Assembly: GCA_030248135.1 (NCBI GenBank)
Contig: JASANC010002619.1
Span: forward strand, 1-64,000
Origin: Theristus sp. LFF4_11
Taxonomy: Eukaryota; Nematoda; Chromadorea; Monhysterida; Xyalidae
Length of the DNA stretch: 64,000 bases
Direction of reading: 5' to 3'
Under the pieces are notes generated by a model that ran no database searches, was not told where the DNA came from, and worked only from the letters and a program-made list of their open reading frames with translations. Below are positions 24,001 through 35,640 of this stretch, one piece after another (positions within the stretch are counted from its first letter, which is position 1; the number at the start of each line of letters is the position of its first letter). The translations under genes and the position numbers were made by a program.

Positions 24001-27000
24001 AATTGGCCGTAAGCGAGCGCACCACGATCGTGGTTGCGTGCTGCTGGTGACGTGCGTTGCGTCTCCTGTTCTGCTCGATCATGTCACGTCGCGCCGCGTA
24101 GTTGATCAACGCGAACTCGAGTAATGCACCGAAGATGAACGCCAGACAGACGCCGATCCAGACGTCGATCGCTTTCGTGTAGCTGACCGGCGGCAGTTTG
24201 GCGTTGATGCCGGACGCCTGGCAGTGGCAACGAACGCACAGACATTTTGCAATTTGCATGTTTGCGAGTGGGGGACGCATCACTCAGTGCCAATGATCTC
24301 TTTGAAACACCATACACTATTACGGAAAATTGTCCTGAGCGCTTTTCCAAGTGGTGTGCTGTCTGAAATGCTGTCCAAAAAAAGGCGTGACAAAAAATAC
24401 CCAGCGCGCCACTGCCACGTTTTGTTTTCGAGACAGAAAAGCAGTTGGGACAACACTTGCGACAGGATACATGTAGCAATTCGTGGACAGCAGTCGGGAA
24501 TATTTTTGTGTGATATTCTGCTTACGAACGAGCACCACAGAGCGAAGCTGCAAGTTCGTACTATCTTTTTTAAGACCTGCTAATATCAATTTTTTAAGTT
24601 CTGCGACTGAATGCGTGTGCAGACATGAAAACTAGTTTATGTGGCAACTCAAAGTCGCCTAAGTGACTCGGCCTTTTGTAGGGGACTCGGATCACTTTGC
24701 CAATTTTGAATTCCCGCGTCCTGCATGCAACTGTTTACCCATCTATGGGCGCCTTGAGTTGCGGGACCAAAATAAAAGATAATACTCAATGCGGCTGTGG
24801 ACGTAAAAGGAAACTAGTTTCATATTTTTATGTGGTAATTCAGAAGTGACCCGGTGTCATGCCATATTTTGACTGGCAAAACATGTTGCCATATTTTGAC
24901 TGGCAAAACATGTTGCCATATTTTGACTGGCAAAACATGTTGCCATATTTTGACTGGCAAAACATGTTGCCATATTTTGACTGGCAAAACATGTTGCCAT
25001 ACTTTGACCCCCGGTCATTCTATGGCAACTTGTCACTGCCATGGAATGACCTACCTTGCCATATTTTGACCTACCCGTCGAAACTCAGTGTGTGGAGATA
25101 GCTGAGAAGGGAAACGTTTTATACGAGCTCTGTGCTAATCGCTCTCGAGGACGAGGTTGCTTTGCAGTTTGAACGACCATGCCCTGGCTCGGTTTTCGCT
25201 ATTATATTTTTAATTGGTAACTTGCAAATTGACCCGTGTGTATTTGAAATAATCCAAACCCAAACCTTTTTGGTTTGGCAAAGCAATTGTAATGTAACGC
25301 TCACGTGCAGCCGCTACCTGATGTTGACACGCTAAATTGGTGCGAAATACACCATTTTTTGCAGCGGCGGCAATTAACAACAATTGGTGCTTGTATAGTA
25401 TGTTTGTTAAAAACCTGTCACTATGTATAATACAGAGCATGCAAACTCACAGCGCTCATACATAACATTTGCCTTAAAAACCAATTTACATGAAAGTCCA
25501 AGTTTTTTGTTCAAAAAAATAAAAAGAGGGCGGTGGCGACGTAGCCGCAAGCCCCTATTACCAGATCCATGGGTAATAGTTATGGGCAATGCCTCATCCG
25601 CGCCAACCACACACCAGCGAAACACGGGGGACGCACAGGTTACACCTGCTCCGGCAACCCCAAAGCCGGACTCGGCCACGCCCCTTGGTTTAGCCGGTGG
25701 TCTTACAGGCTTCGCTGCCACCAAAGAGCTATGGGAGCTGTGAATCGCATGAATCAGCAACTTGCCAGATCGTTTTTATAATAGTTGACTAGGTGTGAAA
25801 CACGAGCCTTATCGTTCGGTAGTCAGCACCAATCGATAAGTTGCCCCTTCGTATGTTTCATTGTGTGCCGATTTTTGCATGCCCATCGTGTACAGTGACA
25901 TGAAACACACACAGGTCAAAATATGGCAAGGTAGGTCATTCCATGGCAGCGACAAGTTGTCATAGAATGACCGGGGGGGTCAAAATATGGCAACATGTTT
26001 TGCCATATTTTGACCCCCCGGTCAAAATATGGCGGGGGTCAAAATATGGCATGACACCGGCCTTATTAAAGGCACTAAATCGCTTTGCCAATTTTGAATT
26101 CCCGCGTCGTGCATGAGACTGCGCACCCGTCTGTGCGCGCATTGAGATGCGGGACCAAAATCAATGATATTACGGAATGACCGAGTAAACATGGCAGCTT
26201 TTTTCAGGGTGCAAGGAGCGCGCGAAATTTGAATTAAAAAAATAGACGTTCAGAAACCAAATTGTGTGCCAAATTGGACATGTTTTTTTAGACTAATGGA
26301 TTCTTCATGCTATTATGTTTATTCTTGCTCCCTTGAACACATGATTAGGAGTTTTGTTGGCATTTTTGAAAAAGACAACTCCCAGTCTGCGACTGATCCC
26401 GCCTTGACGGGCTGCCTTATTTATTCGGCCATACTGTACCTGCGTGGTCATAGTGAGCAGCGTGGTGACCCCGAGCGTCACCCTTGCAGGCACCGAGTCC
26501 TTGTCAAGCCAGAAGCTGACCCAACTGACGGCGACCAACATGAAACTCGGAATGTACAGTTGAAGCATATAATAGCTGAACTCGCGCTTTAGCACCAATG
26601 TCAATCTCAGACAGCCGTAGGTTCCTGTGAAAGCAAGCAGTTTTTACGAGCATACCAACTGGGTTACGTTACTAGCTAAACAACTTCAACCACGAAAACT
26701 TATCCCATGAACGCACCTGTATTCGTTTGACTAGTACACATGCTGGTGTTGGCTGCGCTGAGCGTAAAACTGGGCAAACTCTGCCGAAGGCCTGTTTTGA
26801 TTTGCACTGGCGTTGTATTGCGCCAGCCATAGTCGATATCGTCGGTCGTGTATGCGTCTGCAAACAATTGACAGTCGGTAATTTTTCTGCTTTGTGTTTC
26901 TCGTGATTTTGTTTTTCTTTTTCTCCTTTTCTTTTTGCGGTTTTATTTTGTAAAGGTCTCCGTTTGATACGCTGTTCTTGCAGTTTTGTCGGAGTTTCTG

Positions 27001-29410
27001 CGGTTCGCCAAATAAAATGGAATGGAATGGAATGGAAGTAAGAAAACATGCAAATAAGAACAGCTGTCACTGTGCCACTGTCACCAATTCTATATGCTTT
27101 CGCAAATTCTGAAGAAATCAATAAATCAAACAATTAGAAAAAATGTCAACAGAACTGACAGCTTGAAAATTCAACAACGCAGCTTTGAATATCCATAGGA
27201 TAAGTGTGCAACATCATCGGACACGACAACGTCAGAGTCATCCTGGTAAATTTAAAGCTTCCAATAAAATGATGCTTTGAAAAAATTAAACATAAAAAAG
27301 ATAAAAATGTGAGGGAATTCAAAAAATTAGAAGTGTCGCTATGCGTTTACAAAGCAACTAACCGAACGCTATACAAGATTGTGCCAGACCCATATACCCG
27401 TAGTAGCACATTCGGTGTGTCGATGTCGTGCTTTTTGCCATCCTTTTCGTTTTGAAAAAACGTATCCGGCATCCATATTCGTTGGCCTGATGTTGGTTCA
27501 CCTCGAGTTTAGACAAATCGCACAAACCTTTAGCTAACACACTACGCGGTTTTAAAGCGACAGAAACTGCAATTGTTTTACCCGGAGTAAGGTTGACGTA
27601 TTTTAAAGTGGAATTGAATGCCAGTCGCTCATCGACCCACTCCTCTCGAAACGTGAAATGCAAACTGTATTCCTGGAAATCCGTGACTTGCGTTACACTT
27701 TGAAAGTTTGCGAAAATACACAGGGTGGGCCAGAAGTAGTGGGTCACCTTTTGTGCCTATAACTCTTCAACCGCTTTACCAATTTTGCTGAAATTGGGAA
27801 CTTACATACTCAAGGCAAGGGTCTATCGACTTTCGTGCTTACAATTCTACATACTTATAGTTTCAGCTTTACCGAACAGAAAGCGTTTGCTAAACACTAA
27901 ACACGGAAAAAGAAAAAAATAGAAAATCAACATTGATTAAAACAGAAAAGGAACTAAAGGCATGTGAAAATTGTGTTTCGAACGATTTCTAACAAAAAAT
28001 GCCTGGGTAGGTTTTTCAAGGAGCTTTTTAAAAAAACATGAAAACCTCTTTTTTAATTTTTTTTGCTAATCTGGTAATGTAGGTTTTGAATTATTGGGGT
28101 GACATTGCGCAAAAATCTAAGTTATACCCTTGGGTATGTAACTTTCATATGTCAGAAGAAATTGGCATAGCGGTTGAAAAGATAAAGGCAATCAAAAGGT
28201 GACCCACTACTTCTGGCCCACCCTGTACATTGCAAAGGCAAGCACACACAGCCAAACACTGACCATGTTGACGTCATCGACCTTGCTGATGGTGCGCAGG
28301 TACATGTTCACAGTGACAAACACAGGGCTGACTGAAAAATGGGGCACAGTGTTCGCATGGGTGAACGCATCAAAGCAGACTAGCTTGTACAGTACGGCTG
28401 AGTAAATAAGACAGTGCTTGTCTTCTTAATCAAGCTAGCTAAGATTAGTCGCAGACTGGGCGTTGCTTTTCTCAAAAATACGAAGATATTCGCTAATCGC
28501 GTGTGCAATGAATGGATAACAAATGAACAGAATAGCACAAATAACCATTATAATTTTAAGGAAAACGTCAAATTCGACACACAATTAAATTTCTGAATAT
28601 CTTTTTTCTTTCATTCAAATTGCACGCTCTTTCCACCCTGAAAAAAAACTGTCATGTTTCATTGGCCACACTGTATCAACTGAGTCGATCTCTACTGAAC
28701 AACCTGCTCCGTCGCCGACTGGTGTGCCCTTTGGCCGAATGCGCCAATCGTAGATGGGGTCGCTCGCAGAGCTGTTGCCGAGAATTTGCTTGATCACGTC
28801 TTGCTCGCTGCTCCTAAAACGTGGCTCATTTACAACGAATGACCAAGACGACACGAGAAAGGGCATACAATTGAACACTATTTTTTGAAAGTAAGCGGTT
28901 TGATTCCTAGAACCTTTTTTGATGAAAACTTTCAAATCAGTTCAGGAACCAACAACCGAAGATTCAAAATCTAAATCCGGTCGCAAAACTCACTCGATCT
29001 AAAATTGAACGTCGGCGCCGTCGTCGTCGAAAAACAAAGCAAAAGCGCCCAATGTCGGCGTTTTTCATTTCAGAAAATTTCCGTATTAAAAGATACAGAA
29101 AGACGAAATACCACTTTCTTCCAAACTTCTTGGAACGAACGTAACTCAATTCCAAAAGTTACGCAACTTGTAACGCAGTCTCAAAAGACACGGAAAATCC
29201 CGTTCCGCAGAAAAAAGATTCGCCGTGTAGCACGAGACACTACAGGTGCTCTGTTGCCGACCAATCATCTGTTTGGAATGGTTCCCAATATCTTTTTTCC
29301 CAGCCGGTCATAACCAACTTGTTGTTGTTGTGCGGTTTGCTGACGCTGAAGTGTGCGTTCATGAACGTCTGCGTGACACAGAACACGAGCAGCCAGACGA
29401 CCTCCGGCAT
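21084..29410 (-). CDS. Glutamate-gated chloride channel subunit (Cys-loop receptor)
   Basis: Ten exons join in phase to about 531 residues: 29319-29410, 28704-28813, 28264-28331, 27582-27672, 27363-27486, 27160-27242, 26717-26857, 26440-26624, 24023-24217 and 21084-21590. The order is signal peptide ([14 protein letters not shown]), loop [22 protein letters not shown], the 13-residue Cys-loop ([15 protein letters not shown]), then the second Cys pair typical of GluCl and glycine receptors (TSMCTS...YGC). M1 follows, then M2 with the anion-selective PAR motif and [12 protein letters not shown]3 ([17 protein letters not shown]) and M4. The FGALLE glycine linked to ivermectin sensitivity is present. 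The M3-M4 loop has an Asn/Ser run ([11 protein letters not shown]). Introns carry three copies of MITE A and other elements. The donor after M3 (24022) is the best phase-0 choice, not certain. This is a postsynaptic or pharyngeal inhibitory channel by homology. Confidence 0.94.
21774..23677. mobile_element. 1.9 kb element with about 180-bp terminal inverted repeats
   Basis: The ends CAGTCGAACTCAATAAAATG (21774) and its complement at 23658-23677 are inverted. The inverted repeat extends through GTGAAAAGGGTGCTGG (near 21910 and 23535). TA is duplicated on both sides (21772-21773, 23678-23679). No transposase frame is evident. Short frames such as 22608-23027 lack motifs. It carries a further inverted-repeat element at 23109-23442. 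Confidence 0.85.
23109..23442. mobile_element. Inner inverted-repeat element with (GAC)n ends
   Basis: GACGACGACGACGTCGCTTA leads into ATTTTTGCGTGTGAACT, and the complement of this block closes the element near 23442. The inverted repeat spans about 70-90 bases per side, including CCTGAAAGGAGTGCGCTGTG. It is nested in the 21774-23677 element, which itself sits in a MITE. Confidence 0.7.
24597..24782 (-). repeat. Interspersed repeat family C, copy 2
   Basis: This is a reverse-orientation copy of the repeat at 15346-15570. TTCTGCGACTGAATGCG sits at its left and TTGCGGGACCAAAATAAAAG at its right. It stands in tandem with copy 3, which begins immediately after it. It lies in intron 8 of the chloride-channel gene. 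Confidence 0.75.
24855..26056. mobile_element. 1.2 kb inverted-repeat element with CCGG flanks and internal 27-bp tandem repeats
   Basis: The ends TGTCATGCCATATTTTGAC and GTCAAAATATGGCATGACA are perfect inverted repeats flanked by CCGG (24851-24854 and 26057-26060). Comparison with the intact repeat at 15346-15570 locates the target. The left part holds five 27-bp repeats. The middle (25423-25743) has an open frame including [12 protein letters not shown], which looks like an N-myristoylation start followed by an Ala/Thr/Pro-rich stretch. I cannot identify that frame and it may be a captured fragment or chance. Confidence 0.75.
24861..24995 (+). repeat. Five tandem 27-bp repeats
   Basis: The unit GCCATATTTTGACTGGCAAA plus ACATGTT is repeated five times without change, followed by a diverged unit (GCCATACTTTGACCCCC). 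The repeat derives from the terminal motif of the surrounding element. Frames through it only encode repeats and are not genes. Confidence 0.95.
26173..26436. mobile_element. MITE family A, copy 3, abutting a splice donor
   Basis: The ends are CGGAATGACCGAGTAAACAT and CGGCCATACTG, flanked by TA (26171-26172, 26437-26438). On the minus strand the chloride-channel exon ends at 26440. The donor is GTACAG: G is host sequence, TA is the duplicated target, and CAG is the first three bases of the MITE. Confidence 0.9.
27721..28225. mobile_element. MITE with CAGGGTGGGCCAGAAG termini (chloride-channel intron 3)
   Basis: CAGGGTGGGCCAGAAGTAGT at the left and its complement ACTACTTCTGGCCCACCCTG at the right are perfect over about 30 bases (through GGGTCACC). 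The flanks are TACA on both sides (27717-27720, 28226-28229), or minimally TA. It has no coding capacity. Confidence 0.88.
28390..28673. mobile_element. MITE family A, copy 4 (chloride-channel intron 2)
   Basis: The ends are CAGTACGGCTGAGTAAATAA and TTGGCCACACTG, flanked by TA. It is more diverged from the other three copies, so probably older. Confidence 0.8.
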
Positions 29411-30476
29411 TGTGGCCCGCACCCACGATTGTGTGTGACCGATCTCACAGAATCCGCATCAGTGCCGTCGTCATCTTTCAGCGACCGTCATGACAATCGT
29501 TTTGCTGTTTATGCCAGTGTTTTGTTAAAGTCTGTCGTTGTTTCCACTTCGTCTGCCGCTGTTCGCCCTCAGAAGGTTATGGTAAAACGAAATTTTGTGT
29601 CTCCGTCGCCGCGTGTGGCCAACTTTCTAAAAACGACCACTGATTTTGCGTCCATTTTTGCCAATTAATTTTCTGCAGACAGCTGACTGTCCCAGTTAAA
29701 ATCATGTTCAATATCCGTTATTGATGCGCAATAACGTCAAGGGTTCAGAAAAAGTGTTACTGAATCAAGACCAAGGACTGACTCAATGCTTGTATCACCT
29801 TAACGACAATACTGTGCTCGTTTATTAAACGGAGACAAAGCATAAAAAATGCACAGAGAAAATGGCTTGTCCGGAAAATGCTGTGCACACCTGTGAAACA
29901 GTGTATCGACACAGAGCATATTTAGGCATTAACAATCGCGTGTTTCTGTAGCCTGAAAAACGACAAGAGTGTCCTTTCAGTACGTTGAGCGAAATGAAGC
30001 CGCAAGCAGCTCAATATATTAAAACGGGACGCGTTAATGGATATGCAAATATGGAAACAAACAAGCAAGCGGCAGGCAGCGGCACAAACAGCAGTGAGAA
30101 ACAGACTCACACGAGACGCAACCTGTGCCAAGTTGTTGTTCTGTTTTCGCCGACGTCGACGCTTGTACGAACAAGTGTGCATCACTAATGTCGCCACTAA
30201 AAGCGTATTTTGCCCCGCAAACTTTTGTCGACAACTAATGAGCAATGGAATAATCGCTCGCAGACACAAGCAAGTGTAGCGGCATTGCTATTTTTTGATA
30301 GAAGTAACAATGCGAAAGCAACATGAGTTCATTCTCGTGTGCTGCGCGCGCTATGGATGTGTTGTAGTTTCTCCACAGGATACGTCGTCGCGTCTGTCCC
30401 AGCTAATGGCGCCGAAGCACGCTAACATCTACAGTTGAGATTGTTGCTTGTGCGCCGTGTGTTGTCGCATCAGCGA
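29411..30476. other. Intergenic region upstream of the chloride-channel gene
   Basis: I see no supported exon. The region must contain the channel promoter, on the minus strand just above 29410. No TATA-like or other motif stands out. Confidence 0.4.
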
Positions 30477-30852
30477 ATGTCAAATTACGGCCTGTTGCAG
30501 TCGATTGAACGCGCTTCACCACAAATCAGAGATCCAACACGTCTGTATCAAATCAAGCGACGCACAGAAAAAGTAAGCTCGGATGTTGCAAAGTTTGAGC
30601 TAGCCGCTACATACAGGTAAACGTACTGCAATGAACCAATGATTAGAAAGGAAACTAGAACATGAGTGATGCAGTGACTTTGTGCGCAGGGCAGACACGT
30701 GTGGCCTGCCAGTGCGCGGTGGTCACGCACACTACTGGTCGGTTGATTTCGTGACAGCTGACGACGCTTACATCTGCGGATTTGTCTTCGAACACACAGC
30801 CCTCTGGATACATAGACATCTAAATTGCAAGCTATCAGTACGAGACGATTAA
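30477..30852 (+). CDS. Small two-exon candidate gene, 100 residues, unknown
   Basis: An ATG frame (30477-30616) ends at a CAG/GTAAAC donor. It joins in phase across a 73-bp intron to 30690-30852, after TGTGCGCAG, and ends with TAA. The protein has no signal peptide. The first half is charged (YQIKRRTEKVSSD). The second half has two cysteines 31 residues apart, with GGHAHYWSVDF between them, and a third near the C terminus. Canonical splice sites, an ATG start and maintained frame on both sides support a real gene or part of a larger one. There is no family match I can name. The first exon could lie upstream, because CTCCACAG at 30371-30378 is also a plausible acceptor. Confidence 0.4.
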
Positions 30853-32357
30853 CAAAGTGCCTGAGCAGTTTGAAGTCAACGCCCATTCCGGTAGTATGTC
30901 AAAAAACAGAGACATTGCTCACGTCACAATTACAGTGTATCCACTGTTTCTAACAGTGCAGTCAGTGTTAAGTCTGCTTATCAAAAGTCTTGCATGCTCG
31001 TGTGTCGCTTATTTTAGCTCAGATATTACGTAACAACGACACTTTCTGGAGCGAAGCGTGAAGGCGCTGGAACAAACACGTCAATGACAGCAAAATGAAA
31101 CAAATGCGACAAATGAACATATGAAACAACTGAATGTCCGCAGTAAGGTTGCACAGAGGCTGAGGCAACAATGTTGTTCAGGCATCAATTATCACAGCAC
31201 GACACAACCGAAAAGCAGAAACGAGCAAGGAACTGAGCACGAACAATTTTGAATACGGCACCTTCAGAGCGAGCGTCAAACGTCAATGTTTGTTTGGACT
31301 TGTTCTTTTATTGAAAACTACGGTCGGCAAGAACGACGATACGATCAAAATGGTATCATAATTCACGATTGCCAACCGGCACAGCACACGACAGGAGCGC
31401 ATACAATCAGGAAAATAAATACGCAGTAAATGTACAATATGTGCGAAATCTGAGTGAACGTGAAAAAGGCGTGTTGAGATGTGAGAGCGCATGCGCACGT
31501 GCATCGCGTTAACGAACCGCAAATGCAACGCCATGGAAACGCTACATGTGCCGGTCGATTCAGGCGGTGGTGTCGCATGAATTCTTGGACTCCAGGACGT
31601 TATAAATCACGAGCCGCGCAAGTTCTGACGAGATTGTTAAACGCGCCAGAGGTGTGGTCAAAAGACTGAATCAGAAACAGACGCGAATTGTAACTCTACA
31701 CAACTCCAACAGAGACAGATGCAGTCAAAGTCATGTCTGGTAAAAAATTGTACACCAACGGAGTACGGTACAGGTGCAGGTACATTGTATCAAACATATC
31801 CGACACCATCTTGCGTTATACGTCAAAGAAAGGTGTCGGCATAAAAAGTGACAAAAATCGGTACAAAGGCGTTTTATCAATCTTTGTTGACTATCAGGGA
31901 CGTTTGCAGTAATATCGCGTCGGGAGCTACAGTAAGTTCACAGTAATAACATTTGACTGTAGTTTTATGTCTCACAGAACATACAGCTCAATAGCCCAGT
32001 TTGACTGAAATGCTCGATTCCTGAAATTTGATTGACTTAGAAAACGGATTTCAAGATAAACATGACGCGTGGAAAATGGATTTGTGACTGTTCAAGCAAA
32101 ATGTGTCAATCTGGGAGCAAACGCATAAAAACACTGCTGTAGCCGCATAACGGTCAAATGTGAGACACCTGCTTTCTATTTGATGTTGATCAGTTGTGCA
32201 GCGTTCTGTCAGATACACTGTACACGCATGCACATGAGCGAGCGCACATACTTTCGCTTCATTTTCTATGTAGACATCAACTGTATTTATTCGTCGGTTG
32301 AGGAAAAAGCAACTGCCACTGGATCGGTAAAAAAGCACAATTTTAATATGCTGCATA
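30853..32357. other. Gene-free stretch
   Basis: I find no exon, no clear inverted repeat and no known motif here. Frames are short and unsupported. Confidence 0.4.
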
Positions 32358-32792
32358 CCGTATTACCTCTAATAAACCTCCATGGGGGTTTATTTCTTCA
32401 GCGACTTCTGGGGGTGGGGGTTTATTTTTTTTGGGGGGGGGGTTTATTTGGAAACCATTTTTAGGGGTGGGCAAAAAGGCAAAAATACCTTCCATGGCAG
32501 GAAGGAAGTCGCAGAAACTTCTACTCTACATAGAAATTTCCTTTTACAACAGCCGTTTGTAATGAAATTACCATTAATTCATCCATTTGGGGCCTTTGGT
32601 AGCACAATTTCATCATTTTCACTGCAACCAGCCACTGAATTCGCTGGGTATGTGTTTCAAACAGGTTTCCAATAACCCCCCATGGGGGATTATTTTAGGG
32701 GGGGGATTATTTGGAAACTTGTCGAGGGGGTGGGGGTTTATTTTGGGGGGGGAGGGTTTAATTTTGGGGGGGGTTTAATAGAGGTAATACGG
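32358..32792. mobile_element. MITE with CCGTATTACCTCTA termini
   Basis: CCGTATTACCTCTAATAAACC at the left mirrors GGTTTAATAGAGGTAATACGG at the right. The imperfect sub-repeats near the ends (CCATGGGGGTTTATTT and CCATGGGGGATTATTTT) are also shared between the halves. The flanks are GCATA and CATG, so any target duplication is short or eroded. There is no coding capacity. Confidence 0.75.
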
Positions 32793-32895
32793 CATGTGGA
32801 ATATGTACATAGATCAGGTCAAGATTGCACAAAAAAGACCCCAAAACGCAGCGCTCCGAGATTCTCGCTGTTTCACAACGAACTTGCTTGTTTAA

Positions 32896-35640
32896 CACCG
32901 TTTGCAAATAAGAGTGGGGGGGGGGGGTCTGCGCTACATGGGAAAGTTTTCAAACCAAGGGTGCAGGGACATTGTACTAATCAAGGCGCTTCAGGTTTAC
33001 CCCCTGAGTACCCCCTGATTATGCCTATAAAGGTCGTTTTTAGGGCGCGGAAGTTAAAAAACCCTCGATTTTTTGCGATTTTTCGCAAAGTGTACCTTTT
33101 TAGCCCTACCGTATCTCGTAGTTGCACAGTTTCTGGAACCTCACACAGTATTCACGTGAAAGATCTTGCGGAGTTCTTTAAGGCCCTGTATCAATGAGCC
33201 CTTGCAAGGGGGGTCCCTGAGGCGCTACGATGCTAGTTAAAATTACTTTTTTTTAAAATTACGCTATTTTTTTAAAACATTTTTTTGAGCTCATAAACAC
33301 AATTTTTCGATTTTCATTTTTGGTTCTACAGGGGGTTTTCGGGGTCGCTGAATTCGAATCTGATCTTAGATTTTTGCCCGGGCATTTTTTTGTCCTAAAA
33401 TTGGGCAAAAACACATTTTTTTGCGTTTCCAGTGTTTTTTGGTTTTAATTTTTAATTTTAAGTGCGGATTTTTTTAACAAAGCTGTTTTACAACAGCCTT
33501 ACAACCGCTGTATCGGAATCAGTTTTGATATTTTGCAACTGACCACTTGCCCACCCAAAAAATGGGTAAAAAGTTGATTTTTTTGCTTTTTGCACACGTT
33601 TTCGTTTCACAGTGAAAAAATCAAGTTAGAAACAACTTGTAATTTAAATTTTTAGTTCTACATAGAGGGTTTCGGGGTCGCTGAATTCGAATCTGCCCTT
33701 AGATTTTTGTCCAGGGACTTTTTTGCTCTAAAAGTTGGGCAAAAACACATTTTTATGCGTTTTCATGTGGTTTTTTGTTTTAATTTTTAATTTTAAGTGC
33801 GGATTTTTTTTAACAAAACTGTTTTATAACAGCCATACAACCGCTGTATCTGAATCTGTTTTGATATTTTGCAACTGACTACTTGTCCATTTAAAAAACG
33901 GGTAAAAAGTTGATTTTTTTGCTTTTTGCACACGTTTTCGTTTCACAGTGAAAAAATCAAGTTAGAAACAACTTGTACTTTTAATTTTTAGTTCTCCAGG
34001 GGGAGTTTCAAGATTGCTGAATTTGAATCTGACCTTAGATTTTTGCCCCGGGCATTTTTATTGCTTTAAAAATAGGGCAAAAACACATTTTTTTGCGTTT
34101 TCCAGTGGTTTTTTGTTTTAATTTTTAGTTTTAAATGTAGAGTTGATTAAAAAACAGTTTTATAACAGCCTTACAACCGCTGTATCTGAATCAGTTTTGA
34201 TATTTTGCAACTGACCACTTGCCCACCCAAAAAATGGGTAAAAAGTTGATTTTTTTTGCTTTTTGCACACTATTTCGTTTCACAGTAAAAGAATCAGGTT
34301 GGAAACAATTTGCAATTTTAATTTTTAATTCTACAGAGAGGTTTTCGGAGTCGCTGAATTCGAATCTGACCTTAGATTTTTGCCCCGGGCATTTTTTTAT
34401 TCTAAAAATTAAGCAAAACCACTGAAAAACGCATAAAAATGTGTTTTGCCCCATTTTTAGAGCAATAAAAATGCCCGGGGCAAAAATCTAAAGTCAGATT
34501 CGAATTCAGCAATTTTGAAAACTTCCCTGGAAAACTAAAAATTAAAATTACAAGTTGTTTCTACCTTGATTTTTTCATTGTGAAACGAAAACGTGTGCAA
34601 AAAGCAAAAAATCAACTTTTTACCCATTTTTTAAGTGGACAAGTGGTCAGTTGCAAAATATCAAAACAGATTCAGATACAGCGGTTGTATGCCTGTTATA
34701 AAACAGCTTTGTTAAAAAAAAATCCGCATTTAAAATTAAAAATTAAAACAAAAAACTACTGGAAAACACATAAAAATGTGTTTTTGCCCAACTTTTAACG
34801 CAAAAAAAGGCCCGGGACAAAAATCTAAGATCAGATTCAAATTTAGCGACCCCGAAACCTTCCATGTAGAACTAAAAATTAAAATTACAAGTTGTTTCTA
34901 AATTGATTTTTTCACTGTGAAACGAAAACGTGTGCAAAAAGCAAAAAAGTCAACTTTTTACCCATTTTTTGGGTGGGCAAGTGGTCAGTTGCAAAATATT
35001 AAAACTGATTCCGATACAGCGGTTGTAAGGCTGTTGTAAAACAACTTTGTTAAAAAAATCCGCACTTAAAATTAAAAATTAAAACCAAAAAACACTGGAA
35101 AACGCAAAAAAATGTGTTTTTGCCCAATTTTAGGGCAAAAATGCCCGGGGTAAACATCTAAGATTAGATTCAAATTCAGCAACCCCGAAAACCCCCCTGT
35201 AGAACCAAAAATGAAAATCTAAAAATTGTGTTTATGAGCTCAAAAAAATGTTTTAAAAAATAGCGTAATTTAAAAAAAAAAGTAATTTTAACTAGCGTCG
35301 TAGCGCCTCAGGGACCCCCCTTGCAAGGGCTCATTGATACAGGGCCTTAAAGAACTCCGCAAGATCTTTCACGTGAATACTGTGTGAGGTTCCAGAAACT
35401 GTGCAACTACGAGATACGGTAGGGCTAAAAAGGTACACTTTGCGAAAAATCGCAAAAAATCGAGGGTTTTTCAACTTCCGCACCCTAAAAACGACCTTTA
35501 TAGGCATAATCAGGGGGTCCTCAGGGGGTAAACCTGAAGCGCCTTGATTAGTAGAATGTCCCTGCACCCTTGGTTTAAAAACTTTTCCATGTATCACGGA
35601 ATGTTCCTAGGGCCCCCCCCACTCTTATTTGCAAACGGTG
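32896..35640. mobile_element. 2.7 kb giant inverted repeat with TTAA flanks and internal 330-bp tandem units
   Basis: The termini CACCGTTTGCAAATAAGAGT and the complement ending CAAACGGTG are flanked by TTAA (32892-32895 and 35641-35644), the target of piggyBac-type elements. The two arms are reverse complements over their whole length, meeting near 34430. Each arm contains about three to four copies of a roughly 330-bp unit (GTCGCTGAATTCGAATCTG at about 33340, 33670, 34005, 34341, then inverted at about 34495, 34830 and 35165). Each outer arm carries the same short frame (33003-33197 and 35331-35525). No transposase is present. Confidence 0.85.

Larger units (their letters stand above)
24783..26165 (-). 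repeat. Interspersed repeat family C, copy 3, split by a 1.2 kb insertion
   Basis: The left part (24783-24850, ending GTGGTAATTCAGAAGTGAC) and the right part (from 26061, CCTTATTAAAGGCACT, to GCGGGACCAAAATCAATG) rebuild one family-C copy when compared with 15346-15570. The element at 24855-26056 interrupts it. Confidence 0.8.

Noticed and set aside
24861..24995. CRISPR-like direct repeats
   Set aside because: The 27-bp units are directly adjacent without spacers, and the genome is eukaryotic.
24854..25101. Open frames of repeated CHILTGKTC or MLPYFDWQN units
   Set aside because: They only translate the 27-bp tandem DNA repeat of a transposable element.
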